NCBI GenBank assembly: GCA_026261815.1
Contig: JAMPIT010000493.1
Coordinates: forward strand, 3,117,501 to 3,181,500
Reading direction: 5' to 3'
Source: Monarcha castaneiventris obscurior
Taxonomy: Eukaryota > Chordata > Aves > Passeriformes > Monarchidae
Length of the DNA stretch: 64,000 nucleotides
Below, piece by piece: positions 44,413 to 55,830 of the stretch (position 1 is its first letter; every line of letters starts with the position of its first letter). A program made the translations under genes and the position numbers. Below the pieces are notes generated by a model. That model made no database searches and was not told the origin of the DNA. It saw only the letters and a list, made by a program, of their open reading frames with translations.

Positions 44413-44450
44413 TCTGAAGCGCTGTGAGATCTTCAGATGAAACATTTTGC
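44413..44450 (+). mobile_element. Ancient amniote repeat fragment
   Basis: tgaagcgctgtgagatcttc and agatgaaacattttgct follow the sense order of the same old element whose antisense is at 21143-21206. Short and diverged. Confidence 0.4.
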
Positions 44451-44929
44451 TGCTGTGATTGGCACTAAAAAGAAGGAATTGCCAATTCCTGTTACAGAGT
44501 TGGTTTCCCACAAGGTTTAGACGTGTGGCTTGGTGCGTGCATCTGAAATCCTGTCCCACATCCTCCCGGTGTCACTGGGATGCCCAAGGTGTAGATGAAG
44601 GCAGACTCGGGGGATTTTCATGGAGGCAGGCAGGAGCCAGCTCCTCTCCCCAGCTGCCTTCCAAACCACCCAGATCAAGCAAAGCTCCTGTGAGCAGCAG
44701 CAGCTCAGAAATCCAAAAAGCAAATCCCAGCCTGGCATCCACAGTCGGTGCAGCCCCTGGCTGAGCAGCGCCATGTGAGTGCACCAAAATCTCTGCACTG
44801 CTCTGCCTTCCCTCTCCCCCTCGCTTCTCTATCTCCTCCTGATCAAAGTTTCCGTATTTTTTTAGTTTCCCGTATAAAAGGAGTATTGTCTGCATGAGGC
44901 CTCACCCTGCATTTATTTATATTTTCTCT
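44451..44929. other. Unique sequence, nothing recognised
   Basis: Mixed composition; featureless frames on both strands at 44517-44895. Confidence 0.4.
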
Positions 44930-45205
44930 CACAGCAGGATTTAAAAACAACAAACCAGCCCCTGAAATGGCAGCAGCTTCTCTGTAACCTGAACCTCATT
45001 GAAATACTAATAACTAGGTTTTGATGCAGCTTTGTGGGTATTAATGCAAATGTTTTTCTGACTCTCCAGGTTTAATAGCAACAGCTTATACAACTCTAAT
45101 TAGCATAACAAAATTCAGTGATGAGGAGTAAAATGCTTGTCTTGTTTGATGTTTCCTGGTAATTAGCAAGAATAATGATTTATGCAGCATTCCTGGTTCC
45201 CGGCT
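44930..45205. promoter_or_regulatory. Candidate enhancer with octamer and homeodomain palindrome
   Basis: A perfect octamer atgcaaat (45044-45051), the palindrome ctaattag (45096-45103) and a second taattagc (45160-45167) in repeat-free AT-rich sequence, with gatgatttatgcagc-like text at the right end. High motif density over 270 bases. Confidence 0.45.
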
Positions 45206-46160
45206 CACAAAAGATGGCAGAGAGCACTCTCAGCAGTTAACTCTGGGTTTGTGGGGAGAGTGGAGCTGCTGGAAAATGCACGTGGAGACCCGGGCAGGCT
45301 CACAGAGCGTGTGTGTCACTGCACACCCGAGCACTGACACTCCCCCGGGGTTTTCCCTGCACATCCCCCGTGTGTCCATACGGAGCTGCTGCTGCCCATG
45401 TGGAGTTGTGTGATTCGGTGTTGTGTGGGCCCTCACCCTGCTCCAAACAACTGCCCTGCCTTTGGCACAGGCATGGGCAGCACTCCCGCAGAGCCAGGAC
45501 ATTGATTTTGCTTTGGAGATTGGGTTTGTGCCTTTTGGAGACATCAAGTTTTCCCGTCTGCATGCGGCCGGGAAGGTTTCCTTCCCTTACTCCAAGTGCT
45601 GCAGACAGGGAGCCCCTGGAGCAGGTCTGTGGAGGAGGAGGGAGGTTTCTGGTGCCACCTCAGTGCCAGCATTTCCAGCATGAGGCGAGGCAGAGCTGCT
45701 GCTGCACAGCCCACGTCCGCTCATCCCCAAAGAAACCTCTTCTCCAAGCCTTGGGCTGCGCGTTTGATCCGAGGCTTTGTAAAACACAGCGACGCGCCTG
45801 GAGGGCTCTGGTTCGGGCCAGGAGGAGTTAAAGGTCAGGAGAAAAGAGGCTGCTGCTGGCGTGTCAGGCCCTGGCATTTCCCAGGTTGCTCAGCCCGTGT
45901 TTGCAGACACAACGCTCTGCATCACCTTTAATATTTCTCCCTGGCTGTGAACTCTTCTCCTTGGCTCCACGGGGAGCCGCAGGCTCTGCCCGGGCAGGAG
46001 CCCCCTCCATCCCTCCTTTGCACAAGAGGGGAAGGATTAAAAGCCGCTGCTGCCTTCCCGGCCGGGTGCAGCCCCGCAGAACCCTCCCGCCCCATCAGCC
46101 GCTGCCGGAGCTGCTGGGAATGGCTGCGTGTGACCCTCTGGGGGATGCTCGGCAGGCCCT
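45206..46160. other. Unique GC-rich sequence
   Basis: Frames of up to 172 codons (45313-45831) arise from GC-rich composition; no domain. Moderately CpG-rich at 45930-46160. Confidence 0.4.
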
Positions 46161-46560
46161 CCCCTCGCCTGGGCCATTAAATGTGTTATGAGTTATGGTC
46201 CTCCCGTCGGGCCGGGCATGTGGAGCCCTGCATTAGCCACAGTCTGTTATCTTTCTCCTCGGCGAGCTCCTGCCCCATTCCCCAGCACCGTCCTTTGCTT
46301 ACAAAAGCTTTCATTGTGTTAACAGCTGTAAAGTAAACCATGCAGGGCAGTAAATTCTGAACGAGTGAAAAGAAACCCTCCTTTTATGTGGTATGCAGTC
46401 GGCTTTATGGAGGGCAGTGCCGAAGGCACTTATTGAGATAAACGTTCTGGCTGAGTTTTTAAAAGGACTAAATAATGTTGGCCATTTGTGGGTCTGTAAG
46501 ATGACAAAATTAGGAGGGAAGTTAAACTACCTGCTACTGAGCATCAGATGAATTTTTGTG
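46161..46560. promoter_or_regulatory. Candidate conserved non-coding element
   Basis: Repeat-free; AT-rich with retained CpG. Words: gttatgagttatgg, cctttgcttacaaaagctttc, gtaaagtaaaccatgc, gtgccgaaggcac (a short inverted repeat), aggactaaataatg. Confidence 0.45.
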
Positions 46561-47060
46561 GCAATCTGGAAGCAATCTCTGGCTGTGCATGCAGCTCCCC
46601 AGGCAGGGACTCGGCCAGCACAGCCAGAGGAGGGAGAGCCGCCGTGTTTCTGAAGTGCCAGAGCTTGGATGCCGCAGCAGCAATGTCGGTAGCCTGATCC
46701 AATACAGCAAATCCTTTGTTTCCTTGCTAAGAAAGCTAATTTTGCAAAGCAGAAGACTGAGTGATGTATAATCTGAGTGCCTCTAGTCTGTGGTGCTCTT
46801 GGGAGAGGGAAATTGTCATCTGAGGAATAGGACAGATGCAACCGGGGCTGTTCGATTGTATTCCCTCCTTCCCTCCACCCTCCCAGTGTTTCTGAAATGG
46901 CTTCTACCATGAGACACCCCGAGACAAGATGCATTCATTCATATTAATAACATTTGAGTATCTGCATGGGTAAGGTGGCTCAGAGAGAGGCATTCATGAT
47001 GAGAAGAATAATTTGGTCCAGCCAGTCTTTGCAAACTACTCTGGGGAAAAGCTTTCCCAC
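46561..47060. promoter_or_regulatory. Candidate non-coding element cluster
   Basis: Repeat-free. Words: gcagcaatgtcgg, cctttgtttcc (SOX-like), gaaagctaattttgc, cattcattcatattaataac, gaataatttgg. Confidence 0.35.
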
Positions 47061-47697
47061 CCTGGGCGCAGTGGGAAGCCTTCGCTGTGCTGTTCACATA
47101 AGAAAGCACAAGCCGATCTGACAAGCTGCAAATGCCAGCATGGAAACGTCCCCTCGGTTCTCTGCATCCCCTCCATCCCTCCCTGCCACAGCCGCCTCCC
47201 TGGGCTGCGTGAGGGGCTGAGCTGCTGGGGACACACGGGAGGGAGATCTGGGGCCACACTTTGCCAAGGGAAGCACAAATCCCTGGGCTGGCAGTGACTC
47301 CCAGTGATGTGGTTACCCCCGACTGCCTCGGGGTGCTCCAGCCCCATCTGGCAGCCGGCTGGGGGGAAGGCTCTGCTCCAGGAGGTGGTCACAAGGCACC
47401 AGAGCGTTTTCCAGTGTTTCCCACAGAGGAAATTCCTCTGCAGTGAGATCATGCTCTCCTCTCCAAAGCAGGGCAGATCTGCTGGGGAGCAGGGAGTTGG
47501 GGATGGGGGGAGATGCTGCCCGCAGCCTCTGAACTCATACTCACCCTGCACCAGCAAGGTTTGACAGCATCCCTGCACATTGTATTTGTCAGCAGAGATG
47601 CGGCGTGCAGAGGATCGGAGCTGCCTTGCTGCTTAGCCTGTCCCAGGGGTTGCTGTGGCGCATTTCCCTGCTGAAGGGGAACGGCACCAGGGAGCAC
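47061..47697. other. Unique GC-rich sequence
   Basis: Frames of up to 180 codons are featureless; nothing recognised. Confidence 0.4.
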
Positions 47698-47785
47698 AGC
47701 CCCTGCCCTGGTGCCCAGCCCCTGTCCTGGTGCCCAGCCCCTGTCCCGGTGCCCAGCCCCTGTCCTGGTGCCCAGCCCTGCCCCG
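47698..47785. repeat. 20-bp minisatellite, about four units
   Basis: Unit cctggtgcccagcccctgtc with single-base variants. Confidence 0.95.
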
Positions 47786-48081
47786 GCTGAGGCATCACAG
47801 AGGTGCTGCAAGTGGAGTCTAACCTGGTGCAACAAGCTTTACGCTGCAGCTCGCTACCCAAATATTTGTTTCAGGCAGGAGTTTATTTGCTGTAGAAATA
47901 ATGAAATTTTCATAGAATGCCTTTAAGATCTTGTTAGTGCAGAGCACAACTCTGAATTGCAGCTGGAGCTGAGGTTAATCAGGAGGGCTCAGAACCAGCA
48001 GGGAAAGGACCCTGGCAGGCAGAGGGGCAGGGAAAAATGTGACCCAGCAATGAGTGCTCACACAAACATGGGAGGGTAGGA
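47786..48081. other. Unique sequence, nothing recognised
   Basis: Mixed composition up to the start of a CR1 fragment. Confidence 0.4.
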
Positions 48082-48203
48082 TTGCTCAGGCTGGGTTGGA
48101 TGGGGCATTGAGCAACCTGGTTTAGTGGGATGTGTCTGCACATGGTAGTGGGGATTGGAACGAGATGAGCTTTAAAATCCCTTCCAAACCAAACCGTTCA
48201 ATG
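48082..48203 (+). mobile_element. CR1 LINE fragment, 3' end
   Basis: Sense CR1: gctgggttggatggggc, gagcaacctggtttagtggg, ggattggaacgagatgagct and cccttccaaaccaaacc. It runs straight into an expanded array of its own terminal octamer. Confidence 0.88.
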
Positions 48204-48872
48204 AATATGAATCTATGGTTTTGTGATTCTGTGGTTTGATGATCCTGTAATTCTGTGATTCTATGACTCTGTGATTCCATGATTCTGTGATTCTATGATT
48301 CTGTGACCCTATGACTATGATTCTATGATTCTGCTACTCTGTGACCCTAATTCTGTGATTCTATGACTGTATGGTTCTGTCATTCTGTGATTCTGTGATT
48401 CTATGAATCTATGATACTGACTCTATGATTCCATGATTCTGTGGTTCTATGACTCTATGATTCTGTCATTCTGCAATTCTGTGATTCTATGGTTCTGTCA
48501 TTCTATGACTCTATGACTCCACGACTCTGTGATTCTATGATTCTATGAATCCGTGATACTGACTCTATGATTCCATCATTCTGTGATTCTATTACTCTAT
48601 GATTCTGTCATTCTGCGATTCTGTGATTCTATGGCTCTGTCATTCTGTGACTCTATGATTCTGTGATTCTGTTATTCTATGGTTCTGTCATTCTATGACT
48701 CTATGATTCTGTGATTCTGTAATTCTATGGTTCTGTCATTCTATGACTCTATGATTCTGTCATTCTGTGACTCTGTGACTCTGTGATTCTGTGATTCTGT
48801 GATTCTGCGATTCTGTGATTCTGCGATTCTATGGTTCTGTCATTCTATGACTCTATGACTCCACGACTCTGT
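48204..48872. repeat. Expanded CR1 terminal-octamer array, about 670 bp
   Basis: More than 80 degenerate copies of the octamer tgattcta/tgattctg (CR1 terminus attctatg), with frequent ctatgact, ctgtcatt and ctatggtt variants. Blocks such as ttctatggttctgtcattc recur several times, so secondary units of several octamers have themselves duplicated. CR1 normally ends with two to four octamers. Confidence 0.97.
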
Positions 48873-49690
48873 GAATTTACAGTTCCCCAATTCCAGCTAC
48901 ATGACCACATACTGAAAAAGTTCCCCTTGCCACTGTGTGCCAGCCAGCAGGCAATGGCACTTAGCCAGCTTAGTGCCACTTTCTGGGGACTTCCCAGAGG
49001 GTCACACAACCTGCTGCAAAATGTATTGTGAAGCTTGGTGCTCCTCCAAATTCCAGCCAGGGCACCCAAGCTCCCAGAGCTGCAAGGCAGGGTTGCAGTG
49101 AGGCTCACAGGCATTTCGTTGAGCGTGGGGGACAATGTGAGTTGCAGCTGTAACAATTGGGACAAGCCCTGTGGGCTCCACACGGTGTGTGGGAGCTGAG
49201 TCAGACTGGCTTTTGCCCAAAATGACTCACCTGATGAATCCCACTCTCCTCCATGGGCTGAGCCAACCCTTTGGCAGCATCTGTGTGCTTTAAATGCAGC
49301 TCTCAAAAAGGTAAATGTGTGGTCTGTGGGTTCATCTCAGATTTCCTCCAAGTTGGTCACCCTTGAATGGGATGAGATTTCCCTGCAGGCCCAGCTGATA
49401 GCCAGCTGCCCTTTCCCTACTGTGCTGAGCACTGCCAGGTAGCAGAGCCAGCCCCACTGGGAGTGTGGACCCACTGCTGGGACCTCCCTGTTGCCAGAGG
49501 GTGCCAAAGGGGCTCCTCGAGTAGACTTTGGAGAGGGGATTTACAGGAAGCACAGCCCCAGCCAGGGCCCAGCATCAGCTCCGGTGTGAGGTGAGGGCAG
49601 GAGACAAGGTGGAGGGAGGAGAGCCTCGAGCAGGTGCTGCTGTAAAACGTTTCCATCCCTTTCTGCTTGGCAAGGTTCGTGCAGGCTTCA
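48873..49690. other. Unique sequence, nothing recognised
   Basis: Mixed composition; featureless frames of up to 153 codons. Confidence 0.4.
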
Positions 49691-50290
49691 CAGCGCCTGC
49701 GTGTGCGTGGATGGGAATGATATAAATGTAAAATTGGCCTTCTCAGGTTCTGAAGAGCGCAGTTTGCAGCTGGAGATGGATCACCAATCTTCCAGGGAAT
49801 TGTGCTCTACAAGGTTAAGCATGTTTGCAGAAGAAATATGGATAATGCTCTTATCATGTATGACCTTTACTATATGTGTAACATTGTCAGTGACAAAAAT
49901 GCCATTTTTTAAATGGTTTTCACACTATGGTATCCAGCCATTAATCATGATGTATGTGAGCGACTCTATATTGTTTCTCTGAAATTGCAGCATTAGATTA
50001 CTTTCCATCCCGGCTGCTCACATGAATTGTACCCCCTGTTACCATGAGCAAGGTTCCTATTTTCCATGCCTAATGTCATTGTGGCCCTACATTTACCCAG
50101 AGGACTGGAGAGAACTTTCCAAGGCACAAAGAGCAGAGCTCTGCTCTCCTTCCCCGGCAGACAATTTGTGCATATGTGCGTATAAATGGTGCACTTACTT
50201 TAAGATGTCTCTCTAATCCAGGAGTTGATAAATGACTCTTTCAGACACCTCTGCTGATGTTGCATTTTTAATGTAGACAAACTGTAGCTC
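49691..50290. promoter_or_regulatory. Long candidate conserved non-coding element
   Basis: About 600 repeat-free bases, AT-rich and evenly textured. Words: gaatgatataaatg, gccattttttaaatgg (inverted repeat ccattt/aaatgg), cagccattaatcatgatg, gcattagattac, catatgtgcgtataaatgg. A 93-codon frame (49701-49982) has no domain and is not taken as coding. Confidence 0.5.
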
Positions 50291-51734
50291 TGGCTCCAGT
50301 CTGTGCATCCCTGCCACTGCCATCCCCACTCTTGGCGGGTTAATGTTTCATCTTGCCTGGTGTAATTTGGGAGGTTTTACTTCCAGAGTGTGTTTTGATT
50401 TACAGAAGGTAAAAAGCAGTTGGCAGTTTGATGTTTACTCTTTTGTGGGCTTATTTTTTTTTTCTCTTTTTTAATGCAGCAAGCTTTCAGGTGCGAGTGC
50501 TGCTTCCTCTATACATAACTGATATTTATCCTCCCTGTCTGAGGAAAAACGCTGCCCAAAAGGGATGCCAGACAAAGCCCCTCACACCCTGACTGAGCTG
50601 TGGTTTTGGGGACTGCCTGAGCTGCTCTAAGTGCTCAGTGTGGTGCAGGGTGGCACACAATACCTGCCAGTGCAGGACTTGTGCAGGGCTGCCAGGAAGC
50701 AGCTGAGTACACAGAGTTTGCAACCCTAGCAAATTGGTTTCTGCCATTCCCCCAGTTAGCATCATCCATAGTCTGGCCTTGCTGGGAGCTCATCTCCCTT
50801 TGCTGTTGGAGCAAGAGTGACCAAATGAGTCCAAGACAAGCAAAGACTTTCTGATGGAAATAATGTGGGCACGCTGCATCCATGCAGAGCTGTGGGTATC
50901 CATGGGGAAAGAGGGATTCCCAGTGTTTCATGTCTACAGAGGGAACTCAGTAAGGTCTAATCTTGCTCATTCTCATCAGCACCAAACCAGAGTGAGGCCA
51001 CTGAGATCACTGAGCTCCATGGCCCAAGTGGGGAGCAGAGAATTATTCTGTTGGGATGAAAATATTTTCGAGTAGTGAAAAGGGCTGTGTTGCTGTAGCC
51101 CATTGCTGGTTTTGAGGAAGACCTCACCAAGCCTCTGACATCCTGAGTGACCTTGGGAGAACAACAGCCTTTGTCTCTGTGCTCCTACTTTCATGCAGAG
51201 CTCTCTCCTTTGGAAGCTTTCCATCTCTTACTCCATCCATGTGTTATGTCCAGTACAGTGGGGACTGGTTTTCTTTACAGCATTTCCACAGGGCTCTGTA
51301 ATCTCCTTATCCTGCTTTCTTACACGACTCTTCAACACTGCAGAGGCAGCAGGTCCCCAGGCACTGAATCTTCCCAAAAGTGCAGCCTGTCCCCACTGTC
51401 TGATCCCTCCTTTGTCCCCACAGACCCTCACAGGCTTTGCTGCTGTCCCCAGAAATCCCTGTCACTTCTTGATAACTTTCTGGTGAGTGCCTGTGGCTGT
51501 GGGAGCCCTCCCTGAGCAGGGCTCATGGGCTGTGAGCTCTCACCTCTCTCAGGACAGCACAGGGCTGAGTGCTGCACCCCTGGGATGAACAGGGAAAGGT
51601 GACAGCCAGATCTGGTCTGCAACACCCTGTGAGTGCCCCAAGTGCTGCCCACCCTGGCCCTGAGCCCTCGGCTCCAGCCTCCCCTGCGACTGCCCAGGAG
51701 CATCCTGAGATGAGTCAGTTGTGTGTGGGAGCAA
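50291..51734. other. Unique sequence, nothing recognised
   Basis: Mixed composition with a T-run at 50453-50473. Frames of up to 143 codons on both strands are featureless. Confidence 0.4.
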
Positions 51735-51776
51735 GTGCACAACAAATTGCACGTGCACAGCAAATTGCATGTGCAC
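51735..51776. repeat. 18-bp tandem duplication with gtgcac palindromes
   Basis: Unit gtgcac(a/g)..caaattgca twice (51735-51752, 51753-51770), closed by a third gtgcac and followed by gtgag. The junctions form cacgtgcac words containing E-box cacgtg. Confidence 0.93.
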
Positions 51777-52159
51777 GTGAGAGTAGGCCTCTTGTCTCTT
51801 TGTCTCCTTTCCACTGTGCTGTTGTTCCAAACTCTTGCTTTTCTAAGGAGTTTCTCCATATCACATGCACTGAACCTTGAGTCTGATTATGCTGCAAGAG
51901 CTTCCTGTTTGTTGGTGTTGTCTGAAGAATAACTTGACTGTGTTTGCCTATCTCAAACTCACCCTAAACCGATCCTGATTTTCTCAATTTTCTCTGTCAT
52001 GCTGATTCTCTTCCTTCATTGTCTAACCTTAATGATAAGGCCTGGAGAATGGTTTGGTATCATGGCAGGCATGCCCACTCTGGCTGCAGTGGGTGTAAAG
52101 GCATTTTGGGGAGCCGGGCCTCCCCCTGCCTCCCTCTGTGGAAGGGTTGATGCTGCAGG
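51777..52159. other. Unique sequence, nothing recognised
   Basis: Mixed composition; nothing identified. Confidence 0.4.
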
Positions 52160-52530
52160 CATTACCTCATGTTCCACGCCACGCAGTGAGTCAAACTCTG
52201 CTAAGTAACTAAATAAAGATGTAATTTTAATGATGATTAAATTGAAGCACCTCATTAATTTCATGTGAGAGGTGGGGAAGTACACGGCAGCTCTTTCCCT
52301 AAATTCATTGTTTGTCTGGCCGCGAGACGTCCCCTCTCAACGTCTGGTTGAGTCTAATTTAAGTATGTAAATTTAATGGTTCAGTAAGTAAAATTGCCTT
52401 TATTGTTTGGAATGGTTTGCACAGTAATTTACGAGCTAGCAAGGCTCATTTGATAGGAGTGTATGATGGAGTAGGTGACTACAGTGAAGGACTTGTTTAT
52501 CTTAAGGATACGGGAGAAGAACACAGATAT
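52160..52530. promoter_or_regulatory. Candidate conserved non-coding element
   Basis: Repeat-free. Words: taactaaataaag, gtaattttaatgatgattaa, ctcattaatttcatg, gtctaatttaagtatgtaaa, cagtaatttacgagctagc. CpG words (gccgcgagacg, caacgtctgg) sit in the middle of AT-rich text. Confidence 0.45.
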
Positions 52531-53060
52531 GGAACATCTGTAATGGAGGACCTTGGCAGGACAGCGCTTCTGGAGACTGGCCCTGGCACCAAGCAGCCCT
52601 GAGGGCTCGTCCTGGGGCACACTGAGGCACGGAATGGGATGGCAGCCCTGCCCCCCGTGCCTGCAGCCACTGGAGATCACACCAGGGCACCGGGGCAGCC
52701 GCCTGTGCAGGAGCGTTGTCACCCCCACACCCCAGGAGGATATTTTTATCATCAAACCAAAAGGACAAGAGACCTCACAGACCACAGAAGTGACAAGGAA
52801 GCTGCTTTCAGGTCTTTTTCCCCCCCCACAGTGCTGCTGGGAAAACCTTTCTTTCCAAGCAGCTGCATGTTGGGCTCAGGTAGTCCCTGTTAGGAAGGGA
52901 AGGGAAGGTTTCCCCCAGCAACATGAGGAGATCAGGTCTCATCTGGGGACGGATCCATGGTGAAGCCAGGCTGAGGCGTGGGTGGTCCCAGGGAGTTCCC
53001 TAAGCCATCTTGCCACTGCTGTGTGTCACTGTCCCTCCTCCAGACTCCTCCATGCTGTAA
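52531..53060. other. Unique sequence, nothing recognised
   Basis: GC-rich with a C-run near 52821-52828; nothing identified. Confidence 0.4.
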
Positions 53061-53175
53061 CCAGCTTGTTATTATCGTGGGCTTTATTTAAAACTGCTTG
53101 TGCTGAGGAGCTTCAAGTGCTTTTCCACTTTAATTAAGCCTCGCTCTACACTCGCACAGCTTATCACTCTTCCCT
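53061..53175. promoter_or_regulatory. Short candidate non-coding element
   Basis: cttgttattatcgtgggc, actttaattaagcc and cagcttatcactc words, repeat-free. Confidence 0.25.
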
Positions 53176-53203
53176 TGTAGGCTGATATGGGAGGTAGCAG
53201 GGT

Positions 53204-53251
53204 TCTGCCCAGGGTCACCCAGCAGGGCAGTGCCAGGATTGGAAAGAGGAC
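53204..53251 (+). mobile_element. Possible MIR-like SINE fragment
   Basis: gcccagggtcacccagcagg followed by gcagtgccaggattgg resembles the MIR segment reading gcccaaggtcacacagc..gtggcagagctgggatt. Upstream MIR sequence is not evident. Confidence 0.3.
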
Positions 53252-53255
53252 ACCC

Positions 53256-54060
53256 CTTCTCCAGCCCCTGACAGCATCCTTGCTATCAGACACTGCTTCC
53301 CAAAGCTGTTGTTCCAACAGACAAATTAGGGTAGTCTGGCTTCCAGAAAACCTATGTAAGGCATGTTGCAGTCATAGAAAACTAAAAATAAAAATGAAAT
53401 GGAAGTGTTACAATAAGCAACTCTGCTTTATAAGGAAATGTGGTGACACAGGGATAGGTAGGAAAGCCGAATCCCTGGAGTGGACAGGCAGTGAGTGCTC
53501 AGTTGAGGAGGGCACACTGTCATCATTACAGACACAACCGAGAAATGCTCTCCGCAGATTTCATGTTTCAATTTTGCCCAGCTGTCACAGCCTCCCTGGC
53601 TCAGGCTGGACAGATGTGTGCACGCAGGGGCTGCTGAGGGTTCCTTCTCCCACAGTCCGGGTGCAGAGCCAGGAGCGGGCACTGGGGCAGAGCTCGCAGG
53701 CACCAGAGCCCCAGTGCAGGTTGGAGGTTTGCCCTGCACCCCAGGGTGTCCCACTCACAGCTGCTGCATCTGGGGAAACTCACTGCTTTTCCCTGGTTTT
53801 CCAGCCACAGAGGTGTCTGCTCCCACCCCAGGGACACACAGCAGCTGTGGCCCCGGCCATGGTTCCACGAGCTGCTCAGCCTCCTGTTTTACTCAGTGCT
53901 GAGGAATGTAAGACATACGAGGAGTGTTTGTGGTCCTGCTTTTGTTCCAAGGGTGAGAATTCAAAGGGCAAACACCACCAGGACAGGCTTTGGCCCTTCG
54001 AGTACCTGTGCATGGCCCAGGGCACCAAAAGTTCACTGCAATGGAAGCTGTCCAGGCTGG
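53256..54060. other. Unique sequence, nothing recognised
   Basis: The frame 53187-54614 (475 codons) begins here but owes its length to the adjoining minisatellite. No domain. Confidence 0.4.
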
Positions 54061-54063
54061 AGA

Positions 54064-54472
54064 CATCCTGTCCCTCCTGTCCCTCTTGTCCCTCCTGTCC
54101 CTGCTTGTCCCTGCCTGTCCCTCCTGTCCCTGTCCCTGCCTGTCCGTCCTGTCCCTGCCTGTCCCTCCTGTCCCTGTCCCTGCCTGTCCCTGCTGTCCCT
54201 GCCTGTCCCTGCCTGTCCCTGCTGTCCCTGTCCCTGTCCCTGCTGTCCCTGTCCCTGCCTGTCCGTCCTGTCCCTGTCCCTGCCTGTCCCTCCTGTCCCT
54301 GCCTGTCCCTCCTGTCCCTGTCCCTTTCTGTCCCTGCTGTCCCTGTCCCTGTCTGTCCCTCCTGTCCCTGCCTGTCCCTGTCCCTCCTGTCCCTCTTGTC
54401 CCTGTCCCTGCCTGTCCCTGCCTGTCCCTGTCCCTCCTGTCCCTGTCCCTGCCTGTCCCTCCTGTCCCTGTA
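54064..54472. repeat. CTGTCCCT-type minisatellite, array 1
   Basis: About 410 bases built from 6-, 9- and 10-base variants (tgtccc, ctgtccctc, ctgtccctgc). The minus strand reads gggacagg with repeated GGG runs. Stop-free in several frames, producing spurious Pro/Ser/Cys/Leu-rich proteins on plus and Gly/Arg/Asp/Gln-rich ones on minus. Confidence 0.97.
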
Positions 54473-55372
54473 CCCAGCCTTTGTTGGGCTCAGCTCCTGG
54501 AGCTGCTGGGATCTGTTTAACCCCGTGGCTGCCGCGTGGCAAGGAGAGCCCATTAGCAAAGCCAGCAGCCGTTCCATGCCTCGGTGCTGGCAGTGCAGCC
54601 ATTCATTCTGCTAAGTAGACAGTGTGTAGTGAAGAGCGTGATGAGAAAAGAGGGAGGGCTGGGCACTGTGGAAAAAGGGATAATTAAAAAAATGAAGGGA
54701 AATCCACCCAGTTGTGCGGCCTGTTTTCAGGGGGTGTATTCCTCAGGCTCTGTTTGGTATCTCAGGGTCTTCTCTGCTGATGGGTTGAGTGAGGGAAGGG
54801 GCAGCTTCAGCCAGACATGGAAAACTCTTTTACTTCCTCTCCCTCTTCCCACATTTGGCTGGTGAGCAGGACCACTGACTGTGGTGTGTAAAACGAAATA
54901 ATGGATCTTTTTTAGTGGTCTTCTTCCACTGAAGTCAGCTGCTGTTTTGCACTCAGGGACTTTAAAAACTGAATTTTGAAGGTTGATGCTTCTGATTTGC
55001 CTTTGCCTAATGCCCATCCAACAAAACCCATGGCGTCAGTCAGCTTGAGCTGTGCTGCAGAAAGGATTTTCCTCTGCTGAAACAAATATCAGGCTAAACC
55101 ACAACACCAGTTTATTGTTGTGGTTTCCCCTCACTTTATTTGCTCCTGAGCCTCAAGCATGAGAAAGGCCACACCTCGGTTGTGAATCTCTGTTTGTTCT
55201 GTGCAATTTTGTGTTGGGCTGCTTTCTGAGGCCCTGCAGACCCCAGCTGGGAGATGCTGCTCCAGGCAGAGTCCCTGGCTGCTCATGCCCAAAATGGGCC
55301 TTAACACAGCAGAAATATGGGAAAAAGGGCAATACTGGTGTGGGGAGTGCAACACGTCCACTTTGCAGCATT
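54473..55372. other. Unique sequence between the two arrays
   Basis: Mixed composition; nothing recognised. Confidence 0.4.
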
Positions 55373-55517
55373 GGAATCACAGAATGGCTCGGGATAGAAG
55401 GGATTTTAAAGCTCATCCACTTCCAACCCCCCTGACATGGGCAGGAACACCTTCCCCTGGACCATGTTGCTCCAAGCCCTGTCCAAGCTGGCCTTGAACA
55501 CTCCCAGGGACAGAAAT
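55373..55517 (-). mobile_element. CR1 LINE fragment, 3' end
   Basis: Antisense: ggaatcacagaatggctcgg, atagaaggga, cttccaacccccctgacatg, ggcaggaacacc, ccatgttgctccaagcc and gctggccttgaacactccc. Confidence 0.9.
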
Positions 55518-55830
55518 GTCCAATTAACATAGAAATCAGCCACGTTTATTCCTAACAGACTTTAAAAAACTGTTCCTGCACTCAGTGAAGAGCAAAGAGA
55601 GGCCATACTTCCAGCTGGCAGGGGCAGGCACTGGGGAACCCCAGCTGGGGCCACCAACTCATCCCAAGGGTGGTGGTGGGATTTGATTAGGACACTCCTG
55701 ATCAAATTGGGCTAGGTTGTTTGGTTTCTTTTGCATCAACATTGCATTGTGGCTGCTAGCAAAGGTTCTCCACTAGGCACCCATGAGGATTTGTGGCCTT
55801 TTGTCTCCAGCACTGGCTGCAGCGACATCA
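55518..55830. other. Unique sequence, nothing recognised
   Basis: Mixed composition up to the second minisatellite array. Confidence 0.4.

Noticed and set aside
49701..49982. 93-codon frame in the AT-rich island, with a hydrophobic stretch
   Set aside because: No domain, no splice or promoter structure, and the island extends well beyond it in both directions without a frame.
53187..54614. 475-codon open frame on the plus strand
   Set aside because: Its second half is the CTGTCCCT minisatellite, which lacks stop codons in several frames on both strands. The first half has no domain.
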